Positions 1-9,335 of a DNA stretch of 11,329 nt are shown here, piece after piece. The stretch's first letter is position 1, and every line of letters begins with the position of its first letter. The DNA lies in NCBI GenBank assembly GCA_947455805.1, contig CANGSN010000062.1, positions 1 to 11,329 on the forward strand, read 5' to 3'. This stretch comes from Planctomycetota bacterium. Its GTDB lineage: Bacteria > Planctomycetota > UBA1135 > UBA2386. A model generated the notes under the pieces. That model saw only the letters and a program-made list of their open reading frames with translations. It ran no database searches and was not told where the DNA came from. The position numbers and the translations under genes were made by a program.

Positions 1-333
1 CACCTCAACCCGTTCGTCCAGTACTTCGACCTCAAGGAAGACCTTGCCGTCGAGGGTGGTGCACTGGCGCCGGAAGGTGACGAAGGGGCTCGCCGCCGCG
101 AGATGGTCGACCTGCTCAACAAGAGCATCGACATGCTCGAGCTGTCGGTCCGTGCGAAGAACTGTCTGGACAGTGAGAACGTCGCGACGATGCGGGACCT
201 GGTCCAGCTGTCCGAGCCTGAGTTGCTGAAGGTGCGCAACTTCGGCAAGACGTCGCTGAAGGAAGTGAAGAGCAAGCTGGCCGCGCTGGGCCTGTCGCTC
301 GGAATGAACATCGAGGAATACAAGCAAGGGTAG
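1..333 (+). CDS. rpoA: RNA polymerase alpha subunit, C-terminal third (5' end outside window)
   Basis: Alpha dimerises to nucleate RNA polymerase assembly, and its C-terminal domain binds UP-element DNA and activators. The frame is open from base 1 and gives 110 residues ending in TAG. It opens with HLNPFVQYF, the end of the N-terminal domain, then an acidic linker, then the helix-hairpin-helix alpha-CTD (visible residues about 35-105). The DNA-contact residues of E. coli R265, N268 and C269 are present as R51, N54 and C55 (VRAKNCL). G296, K297, S299 and E302 correspond to G82, K83, S85 and E88 (NFGKTSLKEV), while E. coli K298 is Thr here. It ends at about E. coli residue 324, so it is close to full length at this end. 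rplQ follows after 8 bases, the normal alpha-operon order. Identity is secure; only the 5' two thirds is missing because of the window edge. Confidence 0.97.
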   Translation, partial: HLNPFVQYFDLKEDLAVEGGALAPEGDEGARRREMVDLLNKSIDMLELSVRAKNCLDSENVATMRDLVQLSEPELLKVRNFGKTSLKEVKSKLAALGLSLGMNIEEYKQG

Positions 334-341
334 TTGCGGCC

Positions 342-782
342 ATGATGCACAATGTTGCTGGCAAGTCGTTGCAGCGAAACTCGGCGCACCGCGCCGCGCT
401 GCGCAAGAACTTCACGGTGTCGCTGATCAAGCATGAGCGCGTCGTCACCACGTTGGCCAAGGCGAAGGCGCTGCGGCCGTTCGTGGAGAAGATGATCACG
501 CTCGCGCGCAGCTCGGACGGCAAGACCAAGCTGCACCGGATCCGTCGCGCCATCTCCTTCCTGCAGGACAAGGCGGCGGTCCGGAAGCTGTTCGAGGTCA
601 TCGGTCCGCGCTTCGCCAACCGCCAGGGCGGCTACACGCGCATCTTGCGCATGGCCGACTACCGCATCGGCGACGGTGGCACCAAGGTCGTGTTCGAACT
701 GGTCGAGAACAACGTTCTCGAGCAGAAGATCAAGGCCAAGGAAGCCGCGGCCACGAAGGACGCGGAAGCCGCCGGCGTCTGA
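342..782 (+). CDS. rplQ: 50S ribosomal protein L17 (bL17)
   Basis: bL17 is a structural protein of the large ribosomal subunit near the exit-tunnel side. The 146-residue product has the family signature throughout: an N-terminus aligning with MRHxxxGxxLxRxSxHR (residues 1-17), TTLAKAKALRPFVEKMITLA (36-55), and GPRFANRQGGYTRIL (88-102). The first of two adjacent ATGs (342) is chosen because it aligns MMH with the usual MRH. The second ATG at 345 cannot be excluded. A purine-rich AAGGG at 326-330, inside the end of rpoA, may serve as ribosome binding site with about 11 bases spacing, which suggests translational coupling. The protein is about 19 residues longer than the E. coli one, the excess being a Lys/Ala/Glu-rich tail (about 128-146). 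Such tails are common in L17 of other phyla. It is the last gene before the terminator. Confidence 0.98.
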   Translation: MMHNVAGKSLQRNSAHRAALRKNFTVSLIKHERVVTTLAKAKALRPFVEKMITLARSSDGKTKLHRIRRAISFLQDKAAVRKLFEVIGPRFANRQGGYTRILRMADYRIGDGGTKVVFELVENNVLEQKIKAKEAAATKDAEAAGV

Positions 783-805
783 TCGCCCCGGTATCGCCTC
801 ACCGC

Positions 806-845
806 ACGAGGGTGCCCTGTTCGTCAGGGCGCCCTCGTCTTGTTT
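806..845 (+). terminator. Intrinsic terminator of the rpoA-rplQ operon
   Basis: The inverted repeat 806-819 / 825-838 can form a 14-bp GC-rich stem with one G-U pair and a 5-base loop (TTCGT), followed by TCTTGTTT. It lies 24 bases after the rplQ stop. The U-rich tail exists only in the + direction, so it should stop the alpha operon but not dnaE transcription arriving from the other side. The remaining convergent gap to the dnaE stop (846-993) shows no ORF with coding character and no second clear hairpin. Confidence 0.9.
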
Positions 846-993
846 CCGACCCCTGCACGCGCCGTCGCGTGCTTTCCCGCATCGGATCGCTCGACTCGGC
901 TCGCGGCCGCGGTCGCCACGCGCTGCCAGACTCGCGTTGCTCGGGTGGATGGGCATCGTCCTCGTCCGGCGACACCGGCAGGATCCGCCCCGA

Positions 994-4434
<3,441 letters not shown>

Positions 4435-4546
4435 CGCAACGGCATGGCGGGGCGGAGGGGGCGGGCGAGCTTAGCGAGGCGTCGCCGTGCTCGGCTACGG
4501 CGTCTCCGGAACCGCAGGCAGGCGCGCCGCAGTTCAGAAGCTGCGA

Positions 4547-5788
4547 TCAGCGGCCGGCGGCGTGGGACGCCGAGTTGCCGCCGGTCGTTTCGTCGAGCAC
4601 GCCGCACTTGCGGCCCGCTTCGGCGAAGCGCGCCAGGATCTGTTCGACCTGCTGGTCGGTGTGGCTGGCGATGTAGGACGTGCGGATCAGGTCCATGCCG
4701 GGCGGCACCGCCGGCTGCGTCACCGCGTTGGTGAACAGGCCGCAGTCGAACAGCGTTCGCCACATGTGCAGCATGCGGTCCTGGTCGCCGACGATCACCG
4801 GCACGATCGGGCTCGACAGGCCGCCGGCGGTCTGGAAGCCCATGTCGGCGAGTCCGGTGCGCACGCGATGGGCGACCTGCAGCACGCGCTTGCGCATGTC
4901 CGGCCGCGTCTCGATCAGGTCGAGCGCCGCCAACGCCGCTGCCGCCGATGCCGGCGTGATCGACGCCGAGAAGATCAGGGCGCGGGCGTGGTGCCGCATC
5001 CAGTGGATCACGTGCGCCGGCCCGGCGATGAAGCCGCCGAGGCTGGCGAAGCTCTTGCTGAACGTGCCCATGACGAGATCCGGGTGGATCCCGCAGTGCT
5101 CGGCGGCGCCGCGGCCGTTCTGGCCGAGCACGCCGATCGAGTGCGCTTCGTCGACCATCAGGCGCGCGCTGTAGCGGTCGGCCAGCGCCCGGATCTCCTG
5201 CAGCGGTGCCAGGTCGCCCATCATCGAGTAGAGGCCGTCGACCACGATCAGCATGGCCCGCTTCTGCTCCTGGCCGCGCTGCAGCAGCAGTTCCAGCTCG
5301 CCGATGTCGTTGTGCCGGAACTTGCGCACGTCGGCGAAGCTCAGGCGGCAGCCGTCGATGATCGAGGCGTGGTTCTCGCGGTCACAGAGGATGATGTCGT
5401 TCTTGCCGGCGATCGACGAGATGACGCCGAGGTTGGTCTGGAACCCGGTCGAGAAGCACAGGGCCGCTTCCTGGCCCATGAACTTCGCCAGGCGCCGTTC
5501 CAGCTCCTCGTGCAGCTCCAGCGTGCCGTTCAGGAAGCGCGAGCCGGAACACGAGGTCCCGTACTGGCGGATCGCTTGTTGCGCGGCGTCGCGCACCTTC
5601 GGGTGGTGGGTCAACCCGAGGTAGTTGTTGCTGCCGATCATGATCAGCCGCTTGCCGGCGATCTCGACCTCCGTGCCTTCACTCCCGTGAAGCGGAATGA
5701 AGTAGGGGTAGACGCCCAGCGCTTGCAGCTCGCGGGCTCGCGTGAATCCTTCGCACTTCTGGAAGATGTCCAAGGCTGAGCCGCGCAT
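4547..5788 (-). CDS. Serine palmitoyltransferase-like PLP enzyme (alpha-oxoamine synthase family)
   Basis: This family condenses an amino acid with an acyl-CoA and decarboxylates it. SPT makes 3-ketosphinganine from serine and palmitoyl-CoA; relatives are KBL (Gly + acetyl-CoA) and BioF (Ala + pimeloyl thioester). The product is 413 residues from the ATG at 5788, which has GAGG 8 bases upstream. The frame stays open to 5980, but the extra N-terminus is Arg-rich and unlike the family. Seen: GSNNYLGL (52-59), GTSCSGSRFLNGT (77-89), PLP-stacking H140 in ENHASI, D213 and H216 in VDEAH, and Schiff-base lysine K245 in GTFSKSFASLGG. GTFSKS rather than GTLGKA, the 'YPYFIPL' N-terminus (27-33) and RTSYIASHT near the C-terminus fit the SPT-like branch known from Bacteroidetes better than KBL or BioF. 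SPT would act in the cytoplasm or at the inner membrane face. No other sphingolipid gene is in the window, so substrate is inferred. It lies between the carbamoyltransferase gene and dnaE on the same strand. Confidence 0.9.
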   Translation of the reverse strand: MRGSALDIFQKCEGFTRARELQALGVYPYFIPLHGSEGTEVEIAGKRLIMIGSNNYLGLTHHPKVRDAAQQAIRQYGTSCSGSRFLNGTLELHEELERRLAKFMGQEAALCFSTGFQTNLGVISSIAGKNDIILCDRENHASIIDGCRLSFADVRKFRHNDIGELELLLQRGQEQKRAMLIVVDGLYSMMGDLAPLQEIRALADRYSARLMVDEAHSIGVLGQNGRGAAEHCGIHPDLVMGTFSKSFASLGGFIAGPAHVIHWMRHHARALIFSASITPASAAAALAALDLIETRPDMRKRVLQVAHRVRTGLADMGFQTAGGLSSPIVPVIVGDQDRMLHMWRTLFDCGLFTNAVTQPAVPPGMDLIRTSYIASHTDQQVEQILARFAEAGRKCGVLDETTGGNSASHAAGR

Positions 5789-5796
5789 GCTAGGTG

Positions 5797-5800
5797 CCTC
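5797..5800 (-). promoter_or_regulatory. Ribosome binding site of the SPT-like gene
   Basis: GAGG on the - strand lies 8 bases before the ATG at 5788. It is one of few recognisable Shine-Dalgarno sequences here, and it decides the start over the longer open frame reaching 5980. Confidence 0.6.
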
Positions 5801-5817
5801 AAGGAACGCTGACAACT

Positions 5818-5845
5818 TTTGTATGGCCTTGGCGGCCCCAGAAAA
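5818..5845 (-). promoter_or_regulatory. Candidate promoter of the SPT-like gene
   Basis: On the - strand TTTTCT (5845-5840) and TACAAA (5823-5818) are separated by 16 bases, in the only AT-rich patch of the 225-base gap. Matches to sigma-70 consensus are 3/6 and 4/6. A transcript starting near 5811 would have a leader of about 23 bases carrying the GAGG site. This is inferred from composition and position only. Confidence 0.38.
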
Positions 5846-5895
5846 TTCGGCGGCCGGCCAGGTCGTGGCACGCGAGGCGCTGGTGCGCCGCAACG

Positions 5896-5919
5896 GCGCG
5901 ACCCGGCCGCCGGTCGCGC
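5896..5919. other. Perfect 8-bp hairpin downstream of the carbamoyltransferase gene
   Basis: GCGCGACC (5896-5903) and GGTCGCGC (5912-5919) are exact inverted repeats around an 8-base GC spacer, about 95 bases after the carbamoyltransferase stop. There is no T-run on either strand. It may protect a 3' end or support factor-dependent termination, but in GC-rich DNA such hairpins also occur by chance. Confidence 0.3.
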
Positions 5920-6013
5920 GCGCCGGGCGGCGGCAGCGGAATCGCCGCTTGGAACCGTCGCCGATCCCGCCCCGTGCCAAGGCGCGGTCGACCGGGCGGA
6001 CTTCAGCCGGGGC

Positions 6014-7012
6014 TCACTTCAACAGGTGCATCAGCAGCGCCTTCTGCACGTGGGCGCGGTTCGCCGCCTGCTCGTAGATCAGCGACTGTTTGCCGTCGAG
6101 CACGGCGTCGGTGGCGGCGACGTTGCGACGCACCGGCAGCGGGTGCATCAGCAGCGCGTTCTTGGTCTGCGCCATCAGCGCCTCGTCGACGCGCCATTCG
6201 GTCAGCGACCGCTTGACGATCGCTTCGCGTTCCGGGTCGTGCCAGTGCTTGATCGAGCCCCACGAACGCGCGTAGAGCACTTCGGCGCCGCGCGCCGCCG
6301 TGTGCACGTCGTTGACGACCTGCAGCGAACCGCCGGCGTCGCCGGCGACCTGGCGGCTCTTGTCCAGGACCTGCTGGTCGACCTCGAAGCCGAGCGGGTG
6401 GGCGAGCGTGATGTGCATGCCCGACAGCGCCGCCAGCTGCAGCATCGAGTGGGTCGGGCCGAGCGACTTCGGCTCCGGGTGGTTGCACCACAGCAGCGTC
6501 AGCTTGCGGCCGCGCAGCGACACCAGGTTCTCGCGCATCGTCAGCACGTCGGCGAGCGCCTGGCACGGGTGGTTGAAGCAGGTCTCGAGGTTGATGACCG
6601 GCACCGACGAGTACTTCGCGTAGCTGCGGACCAGCAGTTCCTGGCGATCGTGTTCCCAGGTGCCGGTGCGCGACGCGGCGCGGATGCCGAGTGCGTCGAC
6701 GTAGCGCGACAGCGTGCGCGCGGCGTCCTTGACGTGCTCTTCGGCCTCGCCGTCCATCACCGCCTGTTCGGCCGGTTCGAGCTCGTAGAGGTCGTCGGCG
6801 CTCAGGTTGATGCAGTGGCCGCCGAGCTGGACCATGCCGACCTCGAACGACACGCGGGTGCGCAGGCTCGGTTGGAAGAAGAGGAGCCCCAGCGTCTTGC
6901 CGGCGAGCACCTGACCCGGGCGTTTGCCCTTCACGCGCGCGGCGAGGTCGAGGAGGTCGTCGAGTTCGGCTCGGGTGAGATCGGCCGTCGAAAGGAAGTC
7001 GCGCTTGCTCAC
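6014..7012 (-). CDS. argF': N-acetylornithine carbamoyltransferase (AOTC-type)
   Basis: AOTC transfers a carbamoyl group from carbamoyl phosphate to N-acetylornithine in the arginine pathway variant known from Xanthomonas. The product is 332 residues from GTG 7012 (Xanthomonas enzyme about 339). The carbamoyl-phosphate motif is SLRTR (49-53), as in the SxRTR of this branch and unlike STRTR of ordinary OTC. Also seen are MDGEAEEH (86-93), HPCQ (148-151), YAKYSSVPVINLET (131-144) and the RRNVAATDAV...HVQKA C-terminus. E91 aligns with Xanthomonas Glu92, which favours acetyl- over succinyl-ornithine (Pro in the Bacteroides succinyl enzyme). Odd points: the lysine carboxylated in Xanthomonas (Lys302) is A299 here, and HCLP is HPLP (290-293). 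The GTG start is chosen because it gives the family N-terminus SKRDFLSTADLTRAEL; no Shine-Dalgarno is evident. The frame runs on to 7435, but that part is antisense to tadA. tadA diverges 33 bases away. Ordinary ornithine carbamoyltransferase is the main alternative. Confidence 0.88.
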   Translation of the reverse strand: MSKRDFLSTADLTRAELDDLLDLAARVKGKRPGQVLAGKTLGLLFFQPSLRTRVSFEVGMVQLGGHCINLSADDLYELEPAEQAVMDGEAEEHVKDAARTLSRYVDALGIRAASRTGTWEHDRQELLVRSYAKYSSVPVINLETCFNHPCQALADVLTMRENLVSLRGRKLTLLWCNHPEPKSLGPTHSMLQLAALSGMHITLAHPLGFEVDQQVLDKSRQVAGDAGGSLQVVNDVHTAARGAEVLYARSWGSIKHWHDPEREAIVKRSLTEWRVDEALMAQTKNALLMHPLPVRRNVAATDAVLDGKQSLIYEQAANRAHVQKALLMHLLK

Positions 7013-7033
7013 GGGTCCCGGGGTCGGAAGAGT
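7005..7033 (+). promoter_or_regulatory. Weak candidate promoter of tadA
   Basis: TTGCTC (7005-7010), 17 bases, AAGAGT (7028-7033): 4/6 and 3/6 matches to sigma-70 consensus. Transcription would start near 7040, giving an almost leaderless tadA message. The -35 element would lie inside the first codons of the divergent gene. It is supported mainly by there being no other room for a promoter. Confidence 0.25.
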
Positions 7034-7038
7034 GCCGG

Positions 7039-7067
7039 ACCATAGATGAGCCCGGAAGCACCCACAA
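7039..7067 (-). promoter_or_regulatory. Candidate promoter of the carbamoyltransferase gene
   Basis: On the - strand TTGTGG (7067-7062), 17 bases, TATGGT (7044-7039): 3/6 and 4/6 matches to sigma-70 consensus. Initiation near 7032 would give about 20 bases of leader before GTG 7012. The -35 element lies inside the tadA reading frame. It would overlap the tadA promoter, so the two polymerases would compete. Confidence 0.33.
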
Positions 7068-7519
7068 GCGAAGACGTCCGCTGGCTGCGTCGGTGCCTCG
7101 AACTGGCGCATGCGGCGGCCGCGGCCGACGAAGTGCCGGTCGGCGCCGTGGTCGTCGTCGACGGCGTTGTGGTGGGCGAGGGGCGCAACCGCGTCGAGGA
7201 GTTGCGCTCGCCGCTGGCGCACGCCGAGATGCTGGCGCTGCAGCAGGCGCTGGTGCACGCCGGCAACAAGCGGCTCGCCAACGCCACGCTCTACTGCTCG
7301 CTCGAGCCGTGCTTCCTGTGTGCTGGCGCGATCCTGCACGCGCGCGTCGACCGCGTCGTGTTCGGCGCCAGCGACCCGAAGTTCGGCGCCGTGCGTTCGC
7401 TGGCGAACGTGCTCGAGGACCCGCGGCTGAACCACCGCTGCACCGTCGTCGCCGGCGTCGAGGCCGCGGCCAGCGCCGAGCTGCTGCGCACCTTCTTCCG
7501 GCAGAAGCGCGGCGGCTGA
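7046..7519 (+). CDS. tadA: tRNA-specific adenosine deaminase TadA
   Basis: TadA deaminates A34 to inosine in tRNA-Arg(ACG), letting it read several CGN codons; it works as a cytoplasmic homodimer. The product is 157 residues, a normal length. The zinc-dependent cytidine/deoxycytidylate deaminase signature is complete: H59-A60-E61 (zinc ligand and catalytic Glu) and P88-C89-F90-L91-C92 (two zinc cysteines). VPVGAVVV (30-37), VFGASDPKFGA (105-115), the NHR at 129-131 and the C-terminal FFRQKR match TadA rather than RibD or dCMP deaminase. ATG 7046 gives the standard N-terminus; a GGAAGAG at 7026-7032 is about 13 bases away, far for a ribosome binding site. It diverges from the carbamoyltransferase gene and is followed after 143 bases by tRNA-Ser. 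Confidence 0.96.
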   Translation: MSPEAPTSEDVRWLRRCLELAHAAAAADEVPVGAVVVVDGVVVGEGRNRVEELRSPLAHAEMLALQQALVHAGNKRLANATLYCSLEPCFLCAGAILHARVDRVVFGASDPKFGAVRSLANVLEDPRLNHRCTVVAGVEAAASAELLRTFFRQKRGG

Positions 7520-7543
7520 TCGTTCGCGGCGCGCGCGGCCAGG

Positions 7544-7579
7544 GCCAGCCGCCGGTGCGGCCGGCGCAACTTGGCTGGC
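7544..7579 (+). terminator. Possible hairpin at the end of tadA
   Basis: GCCAGCC-GCCGG (7544-7555) pairs with CCGGC (7561-7565) and GGCTGGC (7573-7579), leaving a 7-base bulge on the 3' side. It starts 24 bases after the tadA stop. There is no U-tract afterwards, so it is at best a weak or factor-assisted terminator. Confidence 0.25.
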
Positions 7580-7588
7580 TCCCCGCCC

Positions 7589-7617
7589 TTGAAAAGCAGC
7601 GCCGGCCTCGGCAAGAT
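7589..7617 (+). promoter_or_regulatory. Candidate promoter of tRNA-Ser
   Basis: TTGAAA (7589-7594), 17 bases, CAAGAT (7612-7617). The -35 matches 5/6; the -10 keeps the most conserved A2 and final T. The predicted start near 7624 leaves about 39 bases of leader before the mature tRNA 5' end. The -10 region overlaps an inverted GCCGGC repeat (7601-7606 / 7618-7623). Confidence 0.42.
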
Positions 7618-7662
7618 GCCGGCCCTCAATCGGCGCCCCGCGAACGCGCGGCGAAACCTCGC

Positions 7663-7750
7663 GGAGAGGTGGCAGAGTGGCTGATTGTACCGGTTTCGAA
7701 AACCGGAGTGGGGCAACCCATCGGGGGTTCGAATCCCCCCCTCTCCGCCA
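7663..7750 (+). tRNA. tRNA-Ser (anticodon CGA)
   Basis: This is a class II tRNA of 88 bases with CCA encoded (7748-7750). Acceptor stem GGAGAGG (7663-7669) pairs with CCTCTCC (7740-7746); the discriminator is G7747, as expected for serine. The anticodon stem CCGGT/ACCGG (7690-7694 / 7702-7706) encloses loop TTCGAAA, giving anticodon CGA (7697-7699), which reads UCG. The long variable arm (TGGG-GCAA-CCCA) and the T arm GGGGG-TTCGAAT-CCCCC (7723-7739) are intact. A T-rich TCTTTCTT follows directly. It stands alone, with no neighbouring tRNA, and faces the - strand gene ending at 7874. Confidence 0.97.
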
Positions 7751-7852
7751 TCTTTCTTCCCTGCGCCGCGCCGGTGCTCGCTGCTCGAACCTCGCAGCTA
7801 CGGCGCGCGCAGTGTCGATGTGGTTTGCCGGCCTGAGCCGCCGCGAAGCCGT

Positions 7853-7872
7853 GCGCCGCTTGCGAACGGCGC
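7853..7872. other. Hairpin in the convergent gap between tRNA-Ser and the exported-protein gene
   Basis: GCGCCG (7853-7858) and CGGCGC (7867-7872) are exact inverted repeats around 8 bases, immediately after the - strand stop codon at 7874-7876. No T-run follows on either strand. A looser nested stem (GCGCCG 7768-7773 with CGGCGC 7801-7806; GCTGC 7780-7784 with GCAGC 7794-7798) lies nearer the tRNA. Either may separate the convergent transcripts. Confidence 0.3.
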
Positions 7873-7873
7873 C

Positions 7874-9091
7874 TCAGAACGGCGCGAAGTAGCTCTGCAC
7901 GCCGTTCGACGTCACCAACCCGAACGGGTTCTGCCCACCGGGCAGCGTCCCCGCCAGCACCAGCGCGGCTGCGGTCGAGTAGAGCAGCGTGCCGTGCGGC
8001 AGGCCGGCCGGCAGGTCCAGCGTCAACGTCTCCCTGTTCGCCGTGCCGGTGAACAGCAGCACGACATCGAGCGTGGCGACCCAGAGCCCGCAGCTCGGCA
8101 GCACGATCGGGTCGAGCACGGCACCCGTGGGGTTCGCGGTCAGGCTGAACAGCACCGCCCCGCTGGTCAGCCCCGACCCCGGGGCGATCTCGGGCATGTT
8201 GTCGATCGTCCAGGTGATCGACGTGCCCACGGTCGGCGTCGAGATCGGCGCCGGACTCGCCGCCAGCCGCAGCGCCGACCGGTTGCCGACCGGCACGAAG
8301 CGCGGCAAGCCGCTGGCGAAGTCCGTCGGACCGAGGTCGAGCGACTTGCCGGCCGGCGACCAGCCGCACACCACGTCGCCGAAGCCGTTGCCCAGCGCCA
8401 CCCAGACGATGCGCACCTCGCCGGTCGCCAGGTCGAACTGGAACTGCACCGTGCTGCGGTTCGTGATCGGGGCCGGGATGCTCTCGACGTCGTCGTAGGT
8501 CACCAGCACCACGTTGCCGACCTGTTCGAACGTGATCGGGCCCGAGCCGGCTTCGCCGCTGTCGAGGTCGCGCCAGCTCCAGAACGCCGGGGCGTTGGCG
8601 TCGGGCATCGCGGCGACGCTCGGCTGCCCAGGCTGCGCGAGCTGCAGCGGCGCCAGGGCCACGATGCCGTTCTCGTGCACGTGCAGTTGCGTCGTGCTGC
8701 CGCCCGGGAACGCCAACGAGCCGAGCAGCGGCACCGCGACCTGGCCGTCGTTCGCGAGCGCCAGCGTGGTCGCGTTGCCCGACGGCGGCACGAAGTTGGC
8801 CAGCGTCGACGTCGCCAGGTAGCCACCGCCTTGCGGCGTCAGCACGAGCATCAGCCCGCTGAGCACCGTGTTGGCCTGGCTCGGCGTCGGGAAGTGCGCG
8901 TAGACGGAGTTGCTGACGTCGTAGCAGCCGCTGCCGTAGCTGCTGTGCGCAGCCGGGGCGTTCGGCAGGTTCGTGCTCGCGAACGCGCCCTGGCTGGCGT
9001 TCCAGTAGCTGCCGGTCGGCGTCGTCTCGAGCCGCACGGCGCGCACCTGGTAGGTCGAAGCACCCTGGATCGGGCTCGGGTCGAACCACAG
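7874..9091 (-). CDS. Exported or surface protein of unknown function, body; gene appears frameshifted
   Basis: I cannot assign a function. The open body, from the apparent junction at 9091, encodes 405 residues rich in Gly, Ala, Pro, Thr and Ser with alternating hydrophobic (beta-rich) segments and only three cysteines (C56, C242, C334). An N-terminal part (12-60) holds TYQVRAVRLE and GSGCYDVSNSVYAHF. A middle part holds FPGGSTTQLHVHENGIVAL (128-146) and then FWSWRDLD (170-177), VTYDD (198-202) and GWSPAGKSLDLGPTD (243-257), a layout I associate with large exported planctomycete proteins. The last 100 residues look like a separate beta domain ending NPFGLVTSNGVQSYFAPF. No catalytic motif or lipobox is visible. 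The same frame continues upstream to an ATG at 9376, but codon use there is not coding-like and it would overlap the peptidase gene. A membrane anchor lies upstream in another frame. It is downstream of, and co-directional with, the peptidase gene. Confidence 0.75.
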   Translation of the reverse strand: MWFDPSPIQGASTYQVRAVRLETTPTGSYWNASQGAFASTNLPNAPAAHSSYGSGCYDVSNSVYAHFPTPSQANTVLSGLMLVLTPQGGGYLATSTLANFVPPSGNATTLALANDGQVAVPLLGSLAFPGGSTTQLHVHENGIVALAPLQLAQPGQPSVAAMPDANAPAFWSWRDLDSGEAGSGPITFEQVGNVVLVTYDDVESIPAPITNRSTVQFQFDLATGEVRIVWVALGNGFGDVVCGWSPAGKSLDLGPTDFASGLPRFVPVGNRSALRLAASPAPISTPTVGTSITWTIDNMPEIAPGSGLTSGAVLFSLTANPTGAVLDPIVLPSCGLWVATLDVVLLFTGTANRETLTLDLPAGLPHGTLLYSTAAALVLAGTLPGGQNPFGLVTSNGVQSYFAPF

Positions 9092-9294
9092 ACGTCGCGG
9101 CTGGCCGCCTGCGCCGCGAGTTCGGCCTGGCCCTGGGCCTCGCGGTGGCTGGTCAGCAGTCCGTAGCCGACGATGCCGAGCAGCAGCAGGCCGGAGGCCA
9201 GCGCACTCGGCAGGAGCGGCGGGCGGAACGGGCTTTCCGGGTTGTGGCGACGGCGGCGAATGGACGGAGGCGAGCGACGTCCGGCGGGCAGTTG
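9092..9294 (-). pseudogene. Out-of-frame N-terminal membrane-anchor segment of the exported-protein gene
   Basis: In the - strand frame that shares codon phase with 9294, codons 9216-9091 have G or C in the third position in 39 of 42 cases. The frame used by the downstream body has only 21 of 42 over the same stretch. The product is an Arg-rich start (RRRRHNPESPFRPP), one hydrophobic helix (about 9213-9154, ALASGLLLLGIVGYGLL) and an Ala/Gln linker, a typical N-in membrane anchor. No ATG, GTG or TTG precedes the helix after the stop at 9295-9297; only ATT (9261) or CTG (9291) could serve. Near 9091 the coding signal moves to the body frame, as if one base were missing. Either the gene is broken or the sequence carries an indel. 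Confidence 0.55.
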
Positions 9295-9335
9295 TCAACG
9301 AGATGTCGCGGTCGCCGGCGGCCGTGCCTGGTGCC

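Noticed and set aside
4483..4545. Short inverted repeats in the SPT-like gene to dnaE gap (4483-4488/4497-4502 and 4528-4532/4541-4545)
   Set aside because: Stems are only 5-6 bp without a T-run, which is expected by chance in this GC-rich sequence.
5787..5815. TTGTCA-17-TAGCAT on the - strand as promoter of the SPT-like gene
   Set aside because: The match is good, but the -10 overlaps the ATG at 5786-5788. Transcription would begin after the start codon, leaving no usable start for the conserved N-terminus.
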